Shown in pieces: positions 26,201 to 34,593 of a stretch of 64,000 nucleotides of DNA. The notes beneath the pieces were generated by a model. The model saw only the letters and a program-made list of their open reading frames with translations. It made no database searches and was not told the origin of the DNA. This DNA comes from Cacconaster sp045641345 (lineage in GTDB: Bacteria; Bacteroidota; Bacteroidia; Bacteroidales; UBA932). Numbering within the stretch: the stretch's first letter is position 1; each line of letters opens with the position of its first letter. Where the stretch lies: positions 1 through 64,000 of the forward strand of contig JAZUGR010000021.1 in NCBI GenBank assembly GCA_045641345.1, in the 5' to 3' direction. Both the position numbers and the translations under genes were made by a program.

Positions 26201-26563
26201 AACAAGCTTGAGTTCAACAACTTCATTGCCAACGACCGCTATCTCAGCACTCATCGTGGCAAATATATGGAGCGCAACGGTGCAACGGCTCCCTGGCTCA
26301 ACCGCATCAACGTACGCGTAGCTCAGGACTTCTTCTTCAACATCGCCGGCCGCAAGCAGACTCTTGAAATCGGTCTCGATATCAAGAACCTCGGCAACCT
26401 CCTCGACAGCCAGTGGGGTCTTTGCAAGCAGATGAGCAGCAACATCGTCCTCAACTACGACAAGGCTGCTGAACAGTACACTTTCACCAAGCCTACGTGG
26501 AATACCCTCAATGGTACAGCTTCCACCTGGCAGATGCTTCTCAGCGCAAAGTGGTTCTTCTAA
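23222..26563 (+). CDS. Large TonB-dependent receptor, Oar-like
   Basis: The 1113-residue product is an outer-membrane TonB-dependent receptor. After a signal peptide (cleavage near VSAQV) comes a carboxypeptidase-regulatory-like domain (SGKISDAQGPVVGAAV, about 30-115), then a plug domain (about 140-250) and a long barrel ending in WFF. The order and strand motifs (GGAINAVTKSGSNEWHASVYDYY, TLGFTLGGPIVKNKLFFFVNFEY) are those of Oar-type receptors, which export or import proteins or large substrates. They are not typical SusC. No SusD-like gene follows; a terminator does. Codons end mostly in C or in the same preferred set as ribosomal genes, suggesting very high expression. Confidence 0.93.
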   Translation: MKQTIKLFALAALGLFVSFAVSAQVTTSSVSGKISDAQGPVVGAAVIATHTPSGTQYYTVTDNNGQYRINSIVPGGPYTIQIEMLGYQKLSVTEIYAPLAETLVADATLKEEAIGLDAATVVADASESGMNIRRSGASTTISERTKDNMPSVSRSMNDIMALTPQSSSTTSGFAVGGGNYRGSTVTVDGAAFNNAFGIGQNLPAGGTPISLDALEQISINVTPFDVRQSGFQGGAINAVTKSGSNEWHASVYDYYTSGGLRGYKADGAEVAFAPSLNNTLGFTLGGPIVKNKLFFFVNFEYAWDKVPGSSKVARETGAEEWGGNSKYNRPTVAALEDIKQFLSENCNGYNPGRYQGYDLSTPDYKILARIDWNISKYNKFNIRFSNTHTSYSNPPSSSMSPIGGTNSVFTMPNGTQYKWNRYSAGRQSDYTMPFESARYGQDQSFMSLAAELNTRFRSGKGTNTARVAWSHQYEPRSYTGGYFPTIDIMSTEDVTGTDNTAAYTSIGPDPFTFGNLRDVQTIIATDEVTFNVGKHNLLAGLQYEWNRTKNGYMQGGAGWFIYDSIDTFKKDVTNPDESSLPMAFMITHANVDDPTQQVFPAFDYAQYSAYVQDEISFSDNFKMTAGIRFEVPEITIPTDNNNKAFAAIASNPDNAGTSFAGLSTADVPQPRLTVSPRIGFNWDVAGNRKFIIRGGTGMYTGRIPFVWLVSAIGNDNCLQYQYIANDKNPQNPKVHFNTDRSEIINSVWNGTWQKQDLAAPTAGTILDKNLRMPSSWKSSLAFDANLPGGVKATLEGTYSYNFAEVYATPLGYAKTGSIRLPGEPEAREVWTAETLADGAKAGGYYATNINGNNGYYYSITVQLSKSFKNGLDLMAAYTNARGMSVTDGNGDQISEFANTYAKNGSSSPELGYSNYVAPNRVIANASWTIDEGKYTATKLSAFYEGYNLGYISSYSYSRVSYLMNNVSGGTGASQMIYIPTEMELSQMPFVDEANKLEFNNFIANDRYLSTHRGKYMERNGATAPWLNRINVRVAQDFFFNIAGRKQTLEIGLDIKNLGNLLDSQWGLCKQMSSNIVLNYDKAAEQYTFTKPTWNTLNGTASTWQMLLSAKWFF

Positions 26564-26590
26564 CAGACCTTACTTAACTCTACATATTCA

Positions 26591-26621
26591 AGGAGGAGAC
26601 CTTCGGGCCTCCTCTTTTTTT
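26591..26621 (+). terminator. Rho-independent terminator of the TonB receptor gene
   Basis: A GAGGAG/CTCCTC stem with one mismatch and two more C-G pairs closes on a TTCG tetraloop and runs into seven Ts. It lies 28 bases after the receptor stop and isolates it from yraN. Confidence 0.9.
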
Positions 26622-26645
26622 GGGCTCTTTTTGTCAATTAATAAT

Positions 26646-26653
26646 TATCTTTG
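26646..26653 (+). promoter_or_regulatory. -7 promoter box just before yraN
   Basis: TATCTTTG is a full consensus match, 6 bases before the ATG at 26660. A TTTG at 26619-26622, at the end of the preceding terminator, could be the -33 element with 23-base spacing. Transcription would start within about 3 bases of the start codon. Confidence 0.65.
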
Positions 26654-26659
26654 TAAACT

Positions 26660-27025
26660 ATGAACGGGAAGGGCAGACTGGGGCGTGAAGGAGAGGACAT
26701 TGCGCTGGAGTATCTGGAAAGGCGGGGATTGAAGCTTCTGGAGCGCAACTGGCGGTGGGCCCGCAAGGAGATCGACCTTGTGATGGAGAGTGCGGATGCG
26801 GTCCACGTAGTCGAGGTCAAAACGCTCAGGGACCCTTCACCGATCGAGCCCTGGGAGCAGGTGGGAGGCCTCAAGCAGGCCAACCTGATACTGGCCGCCG
26901 GGCATTACGTAGTGCAGAAGCGTGTGAAGAAGGAAGTGCAGTTTGATATAGTGTCGATAAAGATGAGAGGTGACAGTCCTGAGGTAACCTATATCCCCAA
27001 GGCCTTCTATCCTCTGAAAATATAA
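26660..27025 (+). CDS. yraN: YraN/UPF0102 family predicted endonuclease
   Basis: The 121-residue product matches the YraN family of small PD-(D/E)XK-fold proteins, presumed nucleases linked with DNA repair. It has GREGEDIALEYLERRGL at the start, then the active-site pattern with EIDLV (Asp about residue 36) and VHVVEVKT (Glu-x-Lys about residue 52-54), and a C-terminal VRF-like strand. Length is typical. It is the first gene of a tight co-directional set (gap of 5 bases to manC) and has its own promoter box immediately upstream of the ATG. Confidence 0.92.
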   Translation: MNGKGRLGREGEDIALEYLERRGLKLLERNWRWARKEIDLVMESADAVHVVEVKTLRDPSPIEPWEQVGGLKQANLILAAGHYVVQKRVKKEVQFDIVSIKMRGDSPEVTYIPKAFYPLKI

Positions 27026-27030
27026 TCGGA

Positions 27031-28131
27031 ATGGTTGACAAGAACAATTATTGCATCATTATGGCAGGCGGGTCAGGCACCCGGTTCTGGCCTATGAGCC
27101 GTGTCGCCCGGCCGAAACAGTTTCTCGATATTCTGGGGCAGGGCAAGAGCTTTTTGCGGGCGACCTTCTACCGGTTCGCCCACATCGTGCCGATAGAGAA
27201 TATCTTCGTTGTGGCGTCGGCCCAGTATGCCGACCTCGTGCGTGAGCAGCTGCCTCAGATGCCGCAGGAGAATCTGCTGTCGGAGCCTTACAAGCGCAAC
27301 ACCGCCCCCTGCATCGCATATGCAGCTTACAAGTTGCGCGAAAAGAATCCCGATGCCACCGTAATAATCACCCCTTCCGACCACCTGATTGTGGGAGAAG
27401 ACAATTTTGTGGATACGATACGCTGCGCCGCCTCGATGGCATCGACCACCGACCGCATATTCACGATAGGCATCAAACCCACCCGTCCCGATACCAATTA
27501 CGGCTATATACAGACCACTCCGGAGACCATTGCCGAGGAAGGCGGGCACCTCGCGTGCGGAATCAAGACTTTTACCGAAAAGCCTGACGCCGATCTGGCA
27601 AAGGTGTTTATGGAGTCGGAGGAATTTCTCTGGAACTCGGGGATGTTCATAAGCAATCTCCGCACCCTTATAGGTGAATTCGAAAAATGCCTGCCCGGTC
27701 TCTCTTCGATGTTCGCCGCAGGCAGCGGTGTCTATTATACCGATGGCGAGGAGGCATTCATCAAATCGGTGTACTGCAACTGCGAAAACATATCCATCGA
27801 TTACGGCGTAATGGAAAAAACTTCCCGCGCCGGTGTGGTCAAGGCCGATTTCGGATGGTCCGACGTGGGCACGTGGTCGTCGGTTTACGAGCACTCTCCC
27901 AACAGGGACGGAAACCGGAATCTCATCAAGGCCAACGAAGCCGTCCTTTCCGAAGTGTCCGATTCCATCGTGCAGGAAAACAATCCCGGCAAGCTTGTGG
28001 TGGTACGCGGCCTCGAGGATTTCCTGGTGGTGGACACCCCCGACGTATTGATGATATGCCCGAAGGATGATGCCACCGTAAAGGAGATAGTGGCCGACCT
28101 TTCGGTAAAGGACAAAACCAAATATCTGTAA
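27031..28131 (+). CDS. manC: Mannose-1-phosphate guanylyltransferase
   Basis: The 366-residue product makes GDP-mannose from mannose-1-phosphate and GTP for polysaccharide and glycan synthesis. The nucleotidyltransferase signature GGSGTRFWPMSR is near residues 14-25. TPSDHLI, the sugar-binding FTEKPD and the WNSGMFI segment are all present, and the WSDVGTW motif near residue 276 is characteristic of GMPs. There is no C-terminal isomerase domain, so it is the monofunctional form. It lies between yraN and pheS with gaps of 5 and 21 bases. Confidence 0.95.
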   Translation: MVDKNNYCIIMAGGSGTRFWPMSRVARPKQFLDILGQGKSFLRATFYRFAHIVPIENIFVVASAQYADLVREQLPQMPQENLLSEPYKRNTAPCIAYAAYKLREKNPDATVIITPSDHLIVGEDNFVDTIRCAASMASTTDRIFTIGIKPTRPDTNYGYIQTTPETIAEEGGHLACGIKTFTEKPDADLAKVFMESEEFLWNSGMFISNLRTLIGEFEKCLPGLSSMFAAGSGVYYTDGEEAFIKSVYCNCENISIDYGVMEKTSRAGVVKADFGWSDVGTWSSVYEHSPNRDGNRNLIKANEAVLSEVSDSIVQENNPGKLVVVRGLEDFLVVDTPDVLMICPKDDATVKEIVADLSVKDKTKYL

Positions 28132-28152
28132 ACAAATTCAACGACATACCAG

Positions 28153-29187
28153 ATGATCAGTCAGGAAAAGATTGAAGAACTCAGTGCCGCCCTTGCCGAG
28201 CTCAAGGCGGCAAAGGAGCAGGAGATTGAGGATCTCCGCGTGAAGTGGCTCGGCAAGAAGGGTGAAATAACCGCACTTTTCGAAGAGTTCAGGAACGTGT
28301 CTCCGGACCAGAAAAAGATATTCGGGCAGCGCCTCAACGCTCTCAAGCAGGCGGCGCAGGCCAAGATAGACGAGCTTCGCAAGTCGCTCGATGAGATTGC
28401 CGATGCCTCCGATGCGTCGTTCGATCTCACCAAACCCGGCGATGCGATGCCCCTCGGAAGCCGCCATCCCATCAGCATCACCAGAGAGGAGATAATCTCC
28501 ATTTTCCGCAAATTCGGATACTCCGTGGCCGAAGGGCCCGAAATCGAGGATGACTGGCACGTGTTCGGCGCCCTGAACTTCCCTCCCGAGCACCCGGCGA
28601 GGGATATGCAGGACACCTTCTTCGTCTCTCCGGGCGGTGACAACCCCATACTGCTCCGCACCCACACTTCTTCGGTACAGGTGCGCACCATGCAGAAGAT
28701 GGATCTCCCTATCCGCGTGATATGCCCCGGCAGGGTATTCCGCAACGAGGCCATCAGCGCCCGTGCCCACTGCATCTTCCACCAGGTCGAAGGTCTTTAT
28801 ATCGACAAGAACGTCTCGTTCGCCGACCTCAAGCAGGCGATATTGCTCTTCGCCCGCGAAATGTTCGGCCCTGACACACAGATACGTATGCGCCCGAGCT
28901 ATTTCCCGTTCACCGAGCCTTCGGCCGAGGTTGACGTGAGCTGCAACATCTGCCACGGCAAGGGATGCAACATCTGCAAGGGTACGGGCTGGCTTGAGAT
29001 TCTCGGCTGCGGAATGGTTGACCCCAACGTGCTGAGGGCCTCGGGCATCGACCCCGAAGTTTACAGCGGCTTCGCATTCGGAATGGGAATAGAGCGTATC
29101 GCGATGCTCAAATGGCAGGTCAAGGACCTTCGCCACTATTTCGAGAACGACATACGGTTCCTCCGCGAATTTGAAACTGTAATATAA
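28153..29187 (+). CDS. pheS: Phenylalanyl-tRNA synthetase alpha subunit
   Basis: The 344-residue product charges tRNA-Phe together with PheT, which is not in this window. An N-terminal coiled-coil tRNA-binding region (1-90) precedes the class II catalytic core with motif 2 (GRVFRNEAISARAHCIFHQVEG) and the conserved RPSYFPFTEPSAEVDV. A Cys-rich loop (CNICHGKGCNICKGTGW) follows, then motif 3 (GFAFGMGIERIAML). Length and all class II motifs are normal. It is the third gene of the yraN-manC-pheS-M3 peptidase run. Confidence 0.97.
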   Translation: MISQEKIEELSAALAELKAAKEQEIEDLRVKWLGKKGEITALFEEFRNVSPDQKKIFGQRLNALKQAAQAKIDELRKSLDEIADASDASFDLTKPGDAMPLGSRHPISITREEIISIFRKFGYSVAEGPEIEDDWHVFGALNFPPEHPARDMQDTFFVSPGGDNPILLRTHTSSVQVRTMQKMDLPIRVICPGRVFRNEAISARAHCIFHQVEGLYIDKNVSFADLKQAILLFAREMFGPDTQIRMRPSYFPFTEPSAEVDVSCNICHGKGCNICKGTGWLEILGCGMVDPNVLRASGIDPEVYSGFAFGMGIERIAMLKWQVKDLRHYFENDIRFLREFETVI

Positions 29188-29198
29188 TCCGGCCTGAT

Positions 29199-31217
29199 AT
29201 GAAAAAGATTTTTGCGCTTCTTGCGATTGCAACGGTTATGACTTCCTGCCATCAGAATCCTTTCCTTTCCGAGTGGGACACTCCCTACGGGATTCCCGCT
29301 TTCGACAAAATACAGAACTGCGACTATATTCCTGCTGTAAAGGCCGGAATCAAGCAGCAGAAAGCCGAGATAGAGGCAATCATCGCCAATCCCCAGACTC
29401 CCGATTTCGAAAACACCATAGCAGCATTCGACCGCAGCGGCGCCATCCTCGACCGTGTATGCGGAGTGCTTTTCGCGGTTTCGGAGTCGGATGCCACCGA
29501 CGAGTTGAATGCCATTGTGGAGGAGGTGATGCCGATGGTATCGCTCCATAGCGACGAGATTCTTATGAATCCGCAGTTGTTCGCCCGCGTCAAGGCAGTG
29601 TATGAGGCTCCTCAGGACGGCCTCACCCGTGAGCAGCAGGTATACCTCAAGGATATATATGATTCTTTCGTAAAGAACGGTGTGGGGCTTGATGCCGCCG
29701 GGCAGGCCCGCCTTAAGGAGATAAACAGCGAACTGTCGTCGCTGGTCTTCACTTTCGGCAACAATCTTCTCGCCGAGAGCAACGCCTACAAGGCCGAAAC
29801 AGGCGAATCGGTGGCCAACTATTACGACAATATGGCGTCCGAACCCGACCGCGCCAGGAGGGAGAAGATGTTCCGCCTCTATTCGATGCGTGGCAACAAC
29901 GGCAACGAATACGACAACAAGGCCAATGTTCTCCGCATAATGGAGCTCCGTATCGAGAAAGCGAAGATTCTGGGCTTCAACACCCCTGCGGAGATGATTC
30001 TCGAAGACAAGATGGCCCACGATCCCGCTACGGTGGATACTTTCCTCAAGGGGATAATGGATGCGGCCGTCCTCCGCGCCAGGGAGGAGATTGCCGACAT
30101 GCAGAAGGAGATGGATGCCGACATTGCCGCAGGTATTCTCCCTTCGGGCAGCAAAATAGAGCCTTGGGACTATATGTACTATGCCGAGAAAGTGCGCAAG
30201 GCTCGCTACGACCTCGACGAATCCCAGGTGATGGAATACTTCAAGATGGAAAACGTGCGCTCGGGTGTGTTCGGCAATGCTTCACGCCTGTACGGCGTGC
30301 AGTTCTCCCCCATAAGCGAGGTGGCCCTCTACAACCCCGAGTGCGAGGCATTCAAGGTTACCGATGCCGACGGTTCCCTGATAGGGGTGATAATCACCGA
30401 CTATTATCCGCGTGACACCAAACGCGGCGGTGCGTGGATGACCAATTTCTGCGAGCAGTACAAGGACGCGGAGGGCAACGATATCCGTCCGGTAATCGTA
30501 AACGTGGGCAACTTCAACAAGCCAACCGAAGACACCCCGTCCCTGCTTACCATCGATCAGGTGCAGACGATGTTCCACGAGTTCGGGCATGCCCTTCACG
30601 GGTTGCTCAGCCAGTGTACCTACAAGGGCGTGAGCGGCACTTCGGTGAAGCGCGATTTTGTGGAGCTTCCCTCGCAGATCAACGAGAATTGGGCGCTCCA
30701 GAGCGAGGTTCTCGCCACCTACGCGTTCCATTACAAGACCGGTGAGGTGATTCCCGAAGATCTCGTGGCCAAGATTCAGGCTGCCGCAAAATTCAACCAG
30801 GGTTTCATGACCACGGAACTTTGTGCCGCCAGCATACTCGATATGAAGTGGCACGAACTCGAATCGGTTGAAGGCATTGACGTGGACGGCTTCGAAGCCG
30901 GGGTTTGCAGGGAGATGGGACTTCCTTCCGAGATAATCCCCCGCTACCGCACCACCTATTTCAACCATATTTTCGGCTCGAGCGGATACAGCGCAGGCTA
31001 TTACAGCTATCTCTGGGCGGAAGTGCTCGACAAGGATGCCTTCGAGCTGTTCAGGCAGAAAGGGATCTTTGACAGCGAAACAGCAATGAGTTTCCGACAT
31101 AACGTCCTTGAGATGGGCGGAAGCGAGGAGCCTATGATACTCTATGAGCGTTTCCGCGGTGCACAGCCCGACCCCGACGCTCTTCTCAGGGCCCGTGGCC
31201 TTGCTTCTGTGAAATAA
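29199..31217 (+). CDS. M3-family metallopeptidase (Dcp/oligopeptidase-like), lipoprotein
   Basis: The 672-residue product is a thimet-type peptidase that cleaves short peptides. The zinc motif HEFGH is at residues 460-464 (FHEFGHALHG), and the third ligand lies in the following NENWALQSEVLATYAFHY segment. The GYSAGYYSYLWAEVLDKDAF segment near the C-terminus is typical of the Dcp group. The N-terminus (MKKIFALLAIATVMTSCHQ) carries a lipobox MTSC, so it should be membrane-anchored in the periplasm. It starts 11 bases after pheS and is followed 7 bases later by an EEP gene. Confidence 0.94.
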   Translation: MKKIFALLAIATVMTSCHQNPFLSEWDTPYGIPAFDKIQNCDYIPAVKAGIKQQKAEIEAIIANPQTPDFENTIAAFDRSGAILDRVCGVLFAVSESDATDELNAIVEEVMPMVSLHSDEILMNPQLFARVKAVYEAPQDGLTREQQVYLKDIYDSFVKNGVGLDAAGQARLKEINSELSSLVFTFGNNLLAESNAYKAETGESVANYYDNMASEPDRARREKMFRLYSMRGNNGNEYDNKANVLRIMELRIEKAKILGFNTPAEMILEDKMAHDPATVDTFLKGIMDAAVLRAREEIADMQKEMDADIAAGILPSGSKIEPWDYMYYAEKVRKARYDLDESQVMEYFKMENVRSGVFGNASRLYGVQFSPISEVALYNPECEAFKVTDADGSLIGVIITDYYPRDTKRGGAWMTNFCEQYKDAEGNDIRPVIVNVGNFNKPTEDTPSLLTIDQVQTMFHEFGHALHGLLSQCTYKGVSGTSVKRDFVELPSQINENWALQSEVLATYAFHYKTGEVIPEDLVAKIQAAAKFNQGFMTTELCAASILDMKWHELESVEGIDVDGFEAGVCREMGLPSEIIPRYRTTYFNHIFGSSGYSAGYYSYLWAEVLDKDAFELFRQKGIFDSETAMSFRHNVLEMGGSEEPMILYERFRGAQPDPDALLRARGLASVK

Positions 31218-31224
31218 TCGGAGT

Positions 31225-32190
31225 ATGAGCCGGTTGTTCGCGGCATTGCTGGCGGTTTTGAGTCTTGGAGGTATCTGCCTCCGGGCTCAGGATACGCAGC
31301 AGGTGAGGCTTGTGTACTGGAATATCCAGAACGGTATGTGGGATGGCCAGGGCGATAATTACGACCGCTTCGTGGCCTGGGTCAAGGCGCAGGCGCCCGA
31401 TATCTGCGTTTGGTGCGAGGCGCAGAGCAATTACAGGACCGACAGCGACAAGCCTCTCGCACCTTCCGACCGCTATCTTGACAGCAACTGGAGTTCGCTG
31501 GCGGCCCGCTATGGCCACGAATATATCTATACGGGAGCGCATCCCGACGGGTTTCCGCAGGTTATTACCTCAAAATATCCAATCGCCGGCATAAGGCGTA
31601 TCTCGGGCTCAAAAAATGATACTCTGGTGATGCACGGTGCCGGATGGGCGGCAGTGGATGTGGCCGGAAAGCACCTGAACATAGTGACGCTTCATCTCGC
31701 CCCTCATCAGTGGAGGCCGTTCCTGCATTCCGATGCCGAACGGGAGGCCTCCAAAAGGAGACACGAGGGCGACAAGTGGCGTCGCTGCGAGATTCAGTAC
31801 ATCTGTGAGCACACAATTCTTTCACCCTCATCTGCCGATAGCGGTGATTTGTGGATGATGATGGGGGATTTCAATTCGCGCAGCAGGGTTGACAACGGTA
31901 TCTACCGTCACGAGGAGAACAGCACCAAGTTCCTTGTCCACGATTATGTGGCTTCCGCCACGCCGTATCTCGACATAATGAACGTGTGCCATCCGGGTGA
32001 GTTCTTCTCCACGGTGCAGTACGACTGCCGTCTCGACTATGTGTATATGACCCCCTCTCTTGCCGGGTATGTCACAGGCGCTTCGGTGAGCCGCGATTCA
32101 TACACCGATCCGGTGCGCGATCCCGCCGGCCTGTCCAATTTCTGGCGGCCATCCGACCATCAGCCCATAATAGTGGACTTCAGGTTCTAA
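31225..32190 (+). CDS. Secreted endonuclease/exonuclease/phosphatase family protein
   Basis: The 321-residue product has a signal peptide (cleavage near LRAQD) and an EEP-fold domain. It has VYWNIQNGMWDG at the start, CVWCEAQS (metal-binding Glu), NIVTLHLAP, the MMGDFNSRS metal/phosphate segment and RPSDHQPIIVDFRF at the end with the catalytic Asp-His pair. Secreted members include nucleases, sphingomyelinases and other phosphodiesterases, so the substrate is open. It is the last gene of the run starting at yraN and converges on the MFS transporter gene with a 9-base gap. It is distinct from the cytosolic EEP gene at 8285-9292. Confidence 0.88.
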   Translation: MSRLFAALLAVLSLGGICLRAQDTQQVRLVYWNIQNGMWDGQGDNYDRFVAWVKAQAPDICVWCEAQSNYRTDSDKPLAPSDRYLDSNWSSLAARYGHEYIYTGAHPDGFPQVITSKYPIAGIRRISGSKNDTLVMHGAGWAAVDVAGKHLNIVTLHLAPHQWRPFLHSDAEREASKRRHEGDKWRRCEIQYICEHTILSPSSADSGDLWMMMGDFNSRSRVDNGIYRHEENSTKFLVHDYVASATPYLDIMNVCHPGEFFSTVQYDCRLDYVYMTPSLAGYVTGASVSRDSYTDPVRDPAGLSNFWRPSDHQPIIVDFRF

Positions 32191-32199
32191 GAGACAGGC

Positions 32200-33474
32200 T
32201 TATGCTGTCTTGGCCTCGTGCTTGTACTTGAATATTACGGAGAACACGATTGCCAGGCAGAGGGCGTAGGCTGCAAAGATGTACCAGCAGGAGCTCCAGC
32301 CGGCCATGAGCTGTTCCGAGGCCTTGCCGGAGGTGAAGGTGTTTACGACCCACTGGGCTCCGAGAGTTCCCACTGCCGGGCCGATGCCGTTGGTCATCAT
32401 CAGGAAGAGACCCTGTGCGCTGTTGCGTATCCGTCCGGTTGTATTCTTGTCGACGAATATCGAGCCGGAGATGTTGAAGAAGTCGAAAGCAACTCCGTAA
32501 ACTATCATCGAAAGGACGAACAGCCACACTCCTCCGCCAGGGTTGCCGAGGCCGAGGAACGCAAATCGCATCGACCAGGCCACCATCGAGATGAGCATCA
32601 CTTTCTTGATGCCGAACTTGCCGAGGAAGAAGGGAATCAGAAGGATGCAGAGTGTTTCGGATACCTGCGAGAGCGAAATCAGGATGTTGGAGTGCTCCAC
32701 TCCGAACGACTCGCCATATTGCTCCATCTGCCCGAAATCCTTGAGGAACGGGTTGGCGAAAGTGTTGGTTATCTGCAGCGCAATGCCAAGGAGCATCGAG
32801 AATATGAAGAATATGGCCATCCGGCGCTCCTTGAAGAGGGTGAAGGCCCTCAGGCCGAGTTTGTCAACCACCGATTCGTTGCCGCCACCGGCTGTGAGGG
32901 GGCAGGCGGGCAGGGTGAGTGCGTAACCGGCCAGGATTATTCCCAGTACTCCGGAGGAGAAATATTGCATCGAGCTGTCCATGAAGCCGGTGAGGTCGAC
33001 AAACCACATGGAGCAGATGAAACCTATCGTGCCGAACACGCGGACAGGAGGGAAATCCTTGACTATATCGAGCTTGGCAACTTCCATGGCATTGTATGAC
33101 ACCGAATTGTTAAGGCCCAGGGTTGGCATGTAAAAGGCCACGCTCAGGGCGTAGAAGGTGAAGAGAGTGGAGAACTGCGCATCTGCGCCAGCCTCCCGGC
33201 CGTAGAGACCCGCTGCAATCATAAATCCGCCTGCGAGAAGATGGCAGAGACTGAGCATCTTCTGTGCCGGAATCCACTTGTCGGCAACAATGCCTATCAG
33301 GGCAGGCATGAATATCGAAACTATCCCCTGGATGGAATAGAACCATCCTATCCTGTCGGCAAATCCTATCGAGCCGAGATAGCGCCCCTGCGAGGTGAGG
33401 TAGGCTCCCCATACCGCAAATTCCAGGAAATTCATCAGGATGAGCCTGAATTTCATTGTAGATTTTTCGTTCAT
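32200..33474 (-). CDS. MFS transporter, nucleoside:H+ symporter (NupG-like)
   Basis: The 424-residue product is a 12-helix major-facilitator protein like NupG/XapB-type nucleoside permeases. It opens MKFRLILMNFLEFAVWGAYL (a later in-frame Met at 33456 gives this start) and has the family's YSIQGIVSIFMPALIGIVADKW loop. The C-terminal half repeats the same style (ISGSIFVDKNTTGRIRNSAQG). It is the last gene of a six-gene minus-strand run; the LptG-like gene is 22 bases upstream. Uptake of nucleosides would fit the PfkB-family kinase and deoxynucleoside kinase encoded nearby, but that link is inferred. Confidence 0.87.
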   Translation of the reverse strand: MNEKSTMKFRLILMNFLEFAVWGAYLTSQGRYLGSIGFADRIGWFYSIQGIVSIFMPALIGIVADKWIPAQKMLSLCHLLAGGFMIAAGLYGREAGADAQFSTLFTFYALSVAFYMPTLGLNNSVSYNAMEVAKLDIVKDFPPVRVFGTIGFICSMWFVDLTGFMDSSMQYFSSGVLGIILAGYALTLPACPLTAGGGNESVVDKLGLRAFTLFKERRMAIFFIFSMLLGIALQITNTFANPFLKDFGQMEQYGESFGVEHSNILISLSQVSETLCILLIPFFLGKFGIKKVMLISMVAWSMRFAFLGLGNPGGGVWLFVLSMIVYGVAFDFFNISGSIFVDKNTTGRIRNSAQGLFLMMTNGIGPAVGTLGAQWVVNTFTSGKASEQLMAGWSSCWYIFAAYALCLAIVFSVIFKYKHEAKTA

Positions 33475-33496
33475 ATCGTTGGGATTTTATAATTGG

Positions 33497-34573
33497 CTAC
33501 TTGGGTGCGAACTTGTAGAGAATTGCAGCGATTGTGGCATAGAGCATATTGGGAAGCCATAGCGCCACGGCGGGGCTCAGGATGCGTGAAAAGACGAACA
33601 TCTGGCTGAACCGCTGGAAAAGGATGTATGTGAAACTCAGGCCGAGCCCGATCGCGATATTGATTCCGATACCGCCCCTTTTCTTGCGCGAAGAAAGGGC
33701 GACGGCCATTATGGTGAGTATGAATGCGGAGAAAGGGGTTGCGATGCGGTCGTTCTTTTCAATGAGAGACCGTTTTATCTCCTCATCGCCACGCATCCGC
33801 TGAATCTCTATCAGCCTGTTGAGCTCCGGAGTGGCGAGTGACTGGACGATGTTCTGCCTGCGGTAGAAATCATCGACCGTGAGGTTTATCACGGTGTCGA
33901 TAGACCTTCCGGAGGTCACGGTTTCGGATGCCCCGTAGAAATTCCTCAAAGTATAATTCTTCAGTTTCCAACAGCAGGCGAGCGAGTCCCACGCTGCCGA
34001 CTCGGCCGAAAGTTTTGTCTTGATCTGGCCGTCTTCTATCGTTTCGAGAGAGAATTTGTATGCAGTGTTGGCCCAGGGGCTGAACTGTTCCACATATACG
34101 AACTGTCCCGGGGCAATCTGGTAGTGGATGTCCTTGTTGCCGGAGGCCGTTTTCTGCTTGCCGATGTACTTGTCCTCGAATACCGAGCGCTTCATGTTGG
34201 CCGGCGGGATCACATACATTCCCATAAGGAAGTAGAAAAGCCCTATCAGCAACGCGCAGCTCATATATGGCAGCATCAGCCTGCGGTAGCTGACACCGCT
34301 CGAGAGGATGGCTATCAGCTCGCTGTGGGAGGCCAGCTGCGAAGTGAAGAAGATTACGGCTATGAAGATGAAGAGAGGCCCGAAGCTGTTGAGGATCCAG
34401 GGGATGAAACTGCAGTAGTAGTCGAACACTATTTCCTGCAGGGGGATATCCACGAACTTGTCGATTTTCTCGCTCAGGTCGAATATTATCACAATCAGTA
34501 TGGTGGCCAGTATGGTGCCCAGATAGGTGCCGATAAATTTCTTTATCAGGTATCTGTCCAGTTTGTTGGGCAT
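33497..34573 (-). CDS. LptF/LptG family permease (LptG-like)
   Basis: The product is 358 residues from the ATG at 34573, read as MPNKLDRYLIKKFIGTYLG. It is a YjgP/YjgQ-type permease of the LPS-exporting ABC transporter, with three N-terminal helices, a periplasmic beta-jellyroll (about 115-250) and three C-terminal helices. The open frame extends upstream to 34636, across the tgt stop, but the start chosen sits 20 bases after tgt. The second LptF/G protein of the pair is encoded at 54776 as part of a fusion with Fmt. LptG extracts lipopolysaccharide from the inner membrane together with LptB2. Confidence 0.9.
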   Translation of the reverse strand: MPNKLDRYLIKKFIGTYLGTILATILIVIIFDLSEKIDKFVDIPLQEIVFDYYCSFIPWILNSFGPLFIFIAVIFFTSQLASHSELIAILSSGVSYRRLMLPYMSCALLIGLFYFLMGMYVIPPANMKRSVFEDKYIGKQKTASGNKDIHYQIAPGQFVYVEQFSPWANTAYKFSLETIEDGQIKTKLSAESAAWDSLACCWKLKNYTLRNFYGASETVTSGRSIDTVINLTVDDFYRRQNIVQSLATPELNRLIEIQRMRGDEEIKRSLIEKNDRIATPFSAFILTIMAVALSSRKKRGGIGINIAIGLGLSFTYILFQRFSQMFVFSRILSPAVALWLPNMLYATIAAILYKFAPK

Positions 34574-34593
34574 GGGGAAGGAGAATTTCGTTT

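Noticed and set aside
23222..26563. SusC/SusD polysaccharide utilisation locus
   Set aside because: The receptor is Oar-like, no SusD or glycoside hydrolase neighbours it, and a terminator follows.
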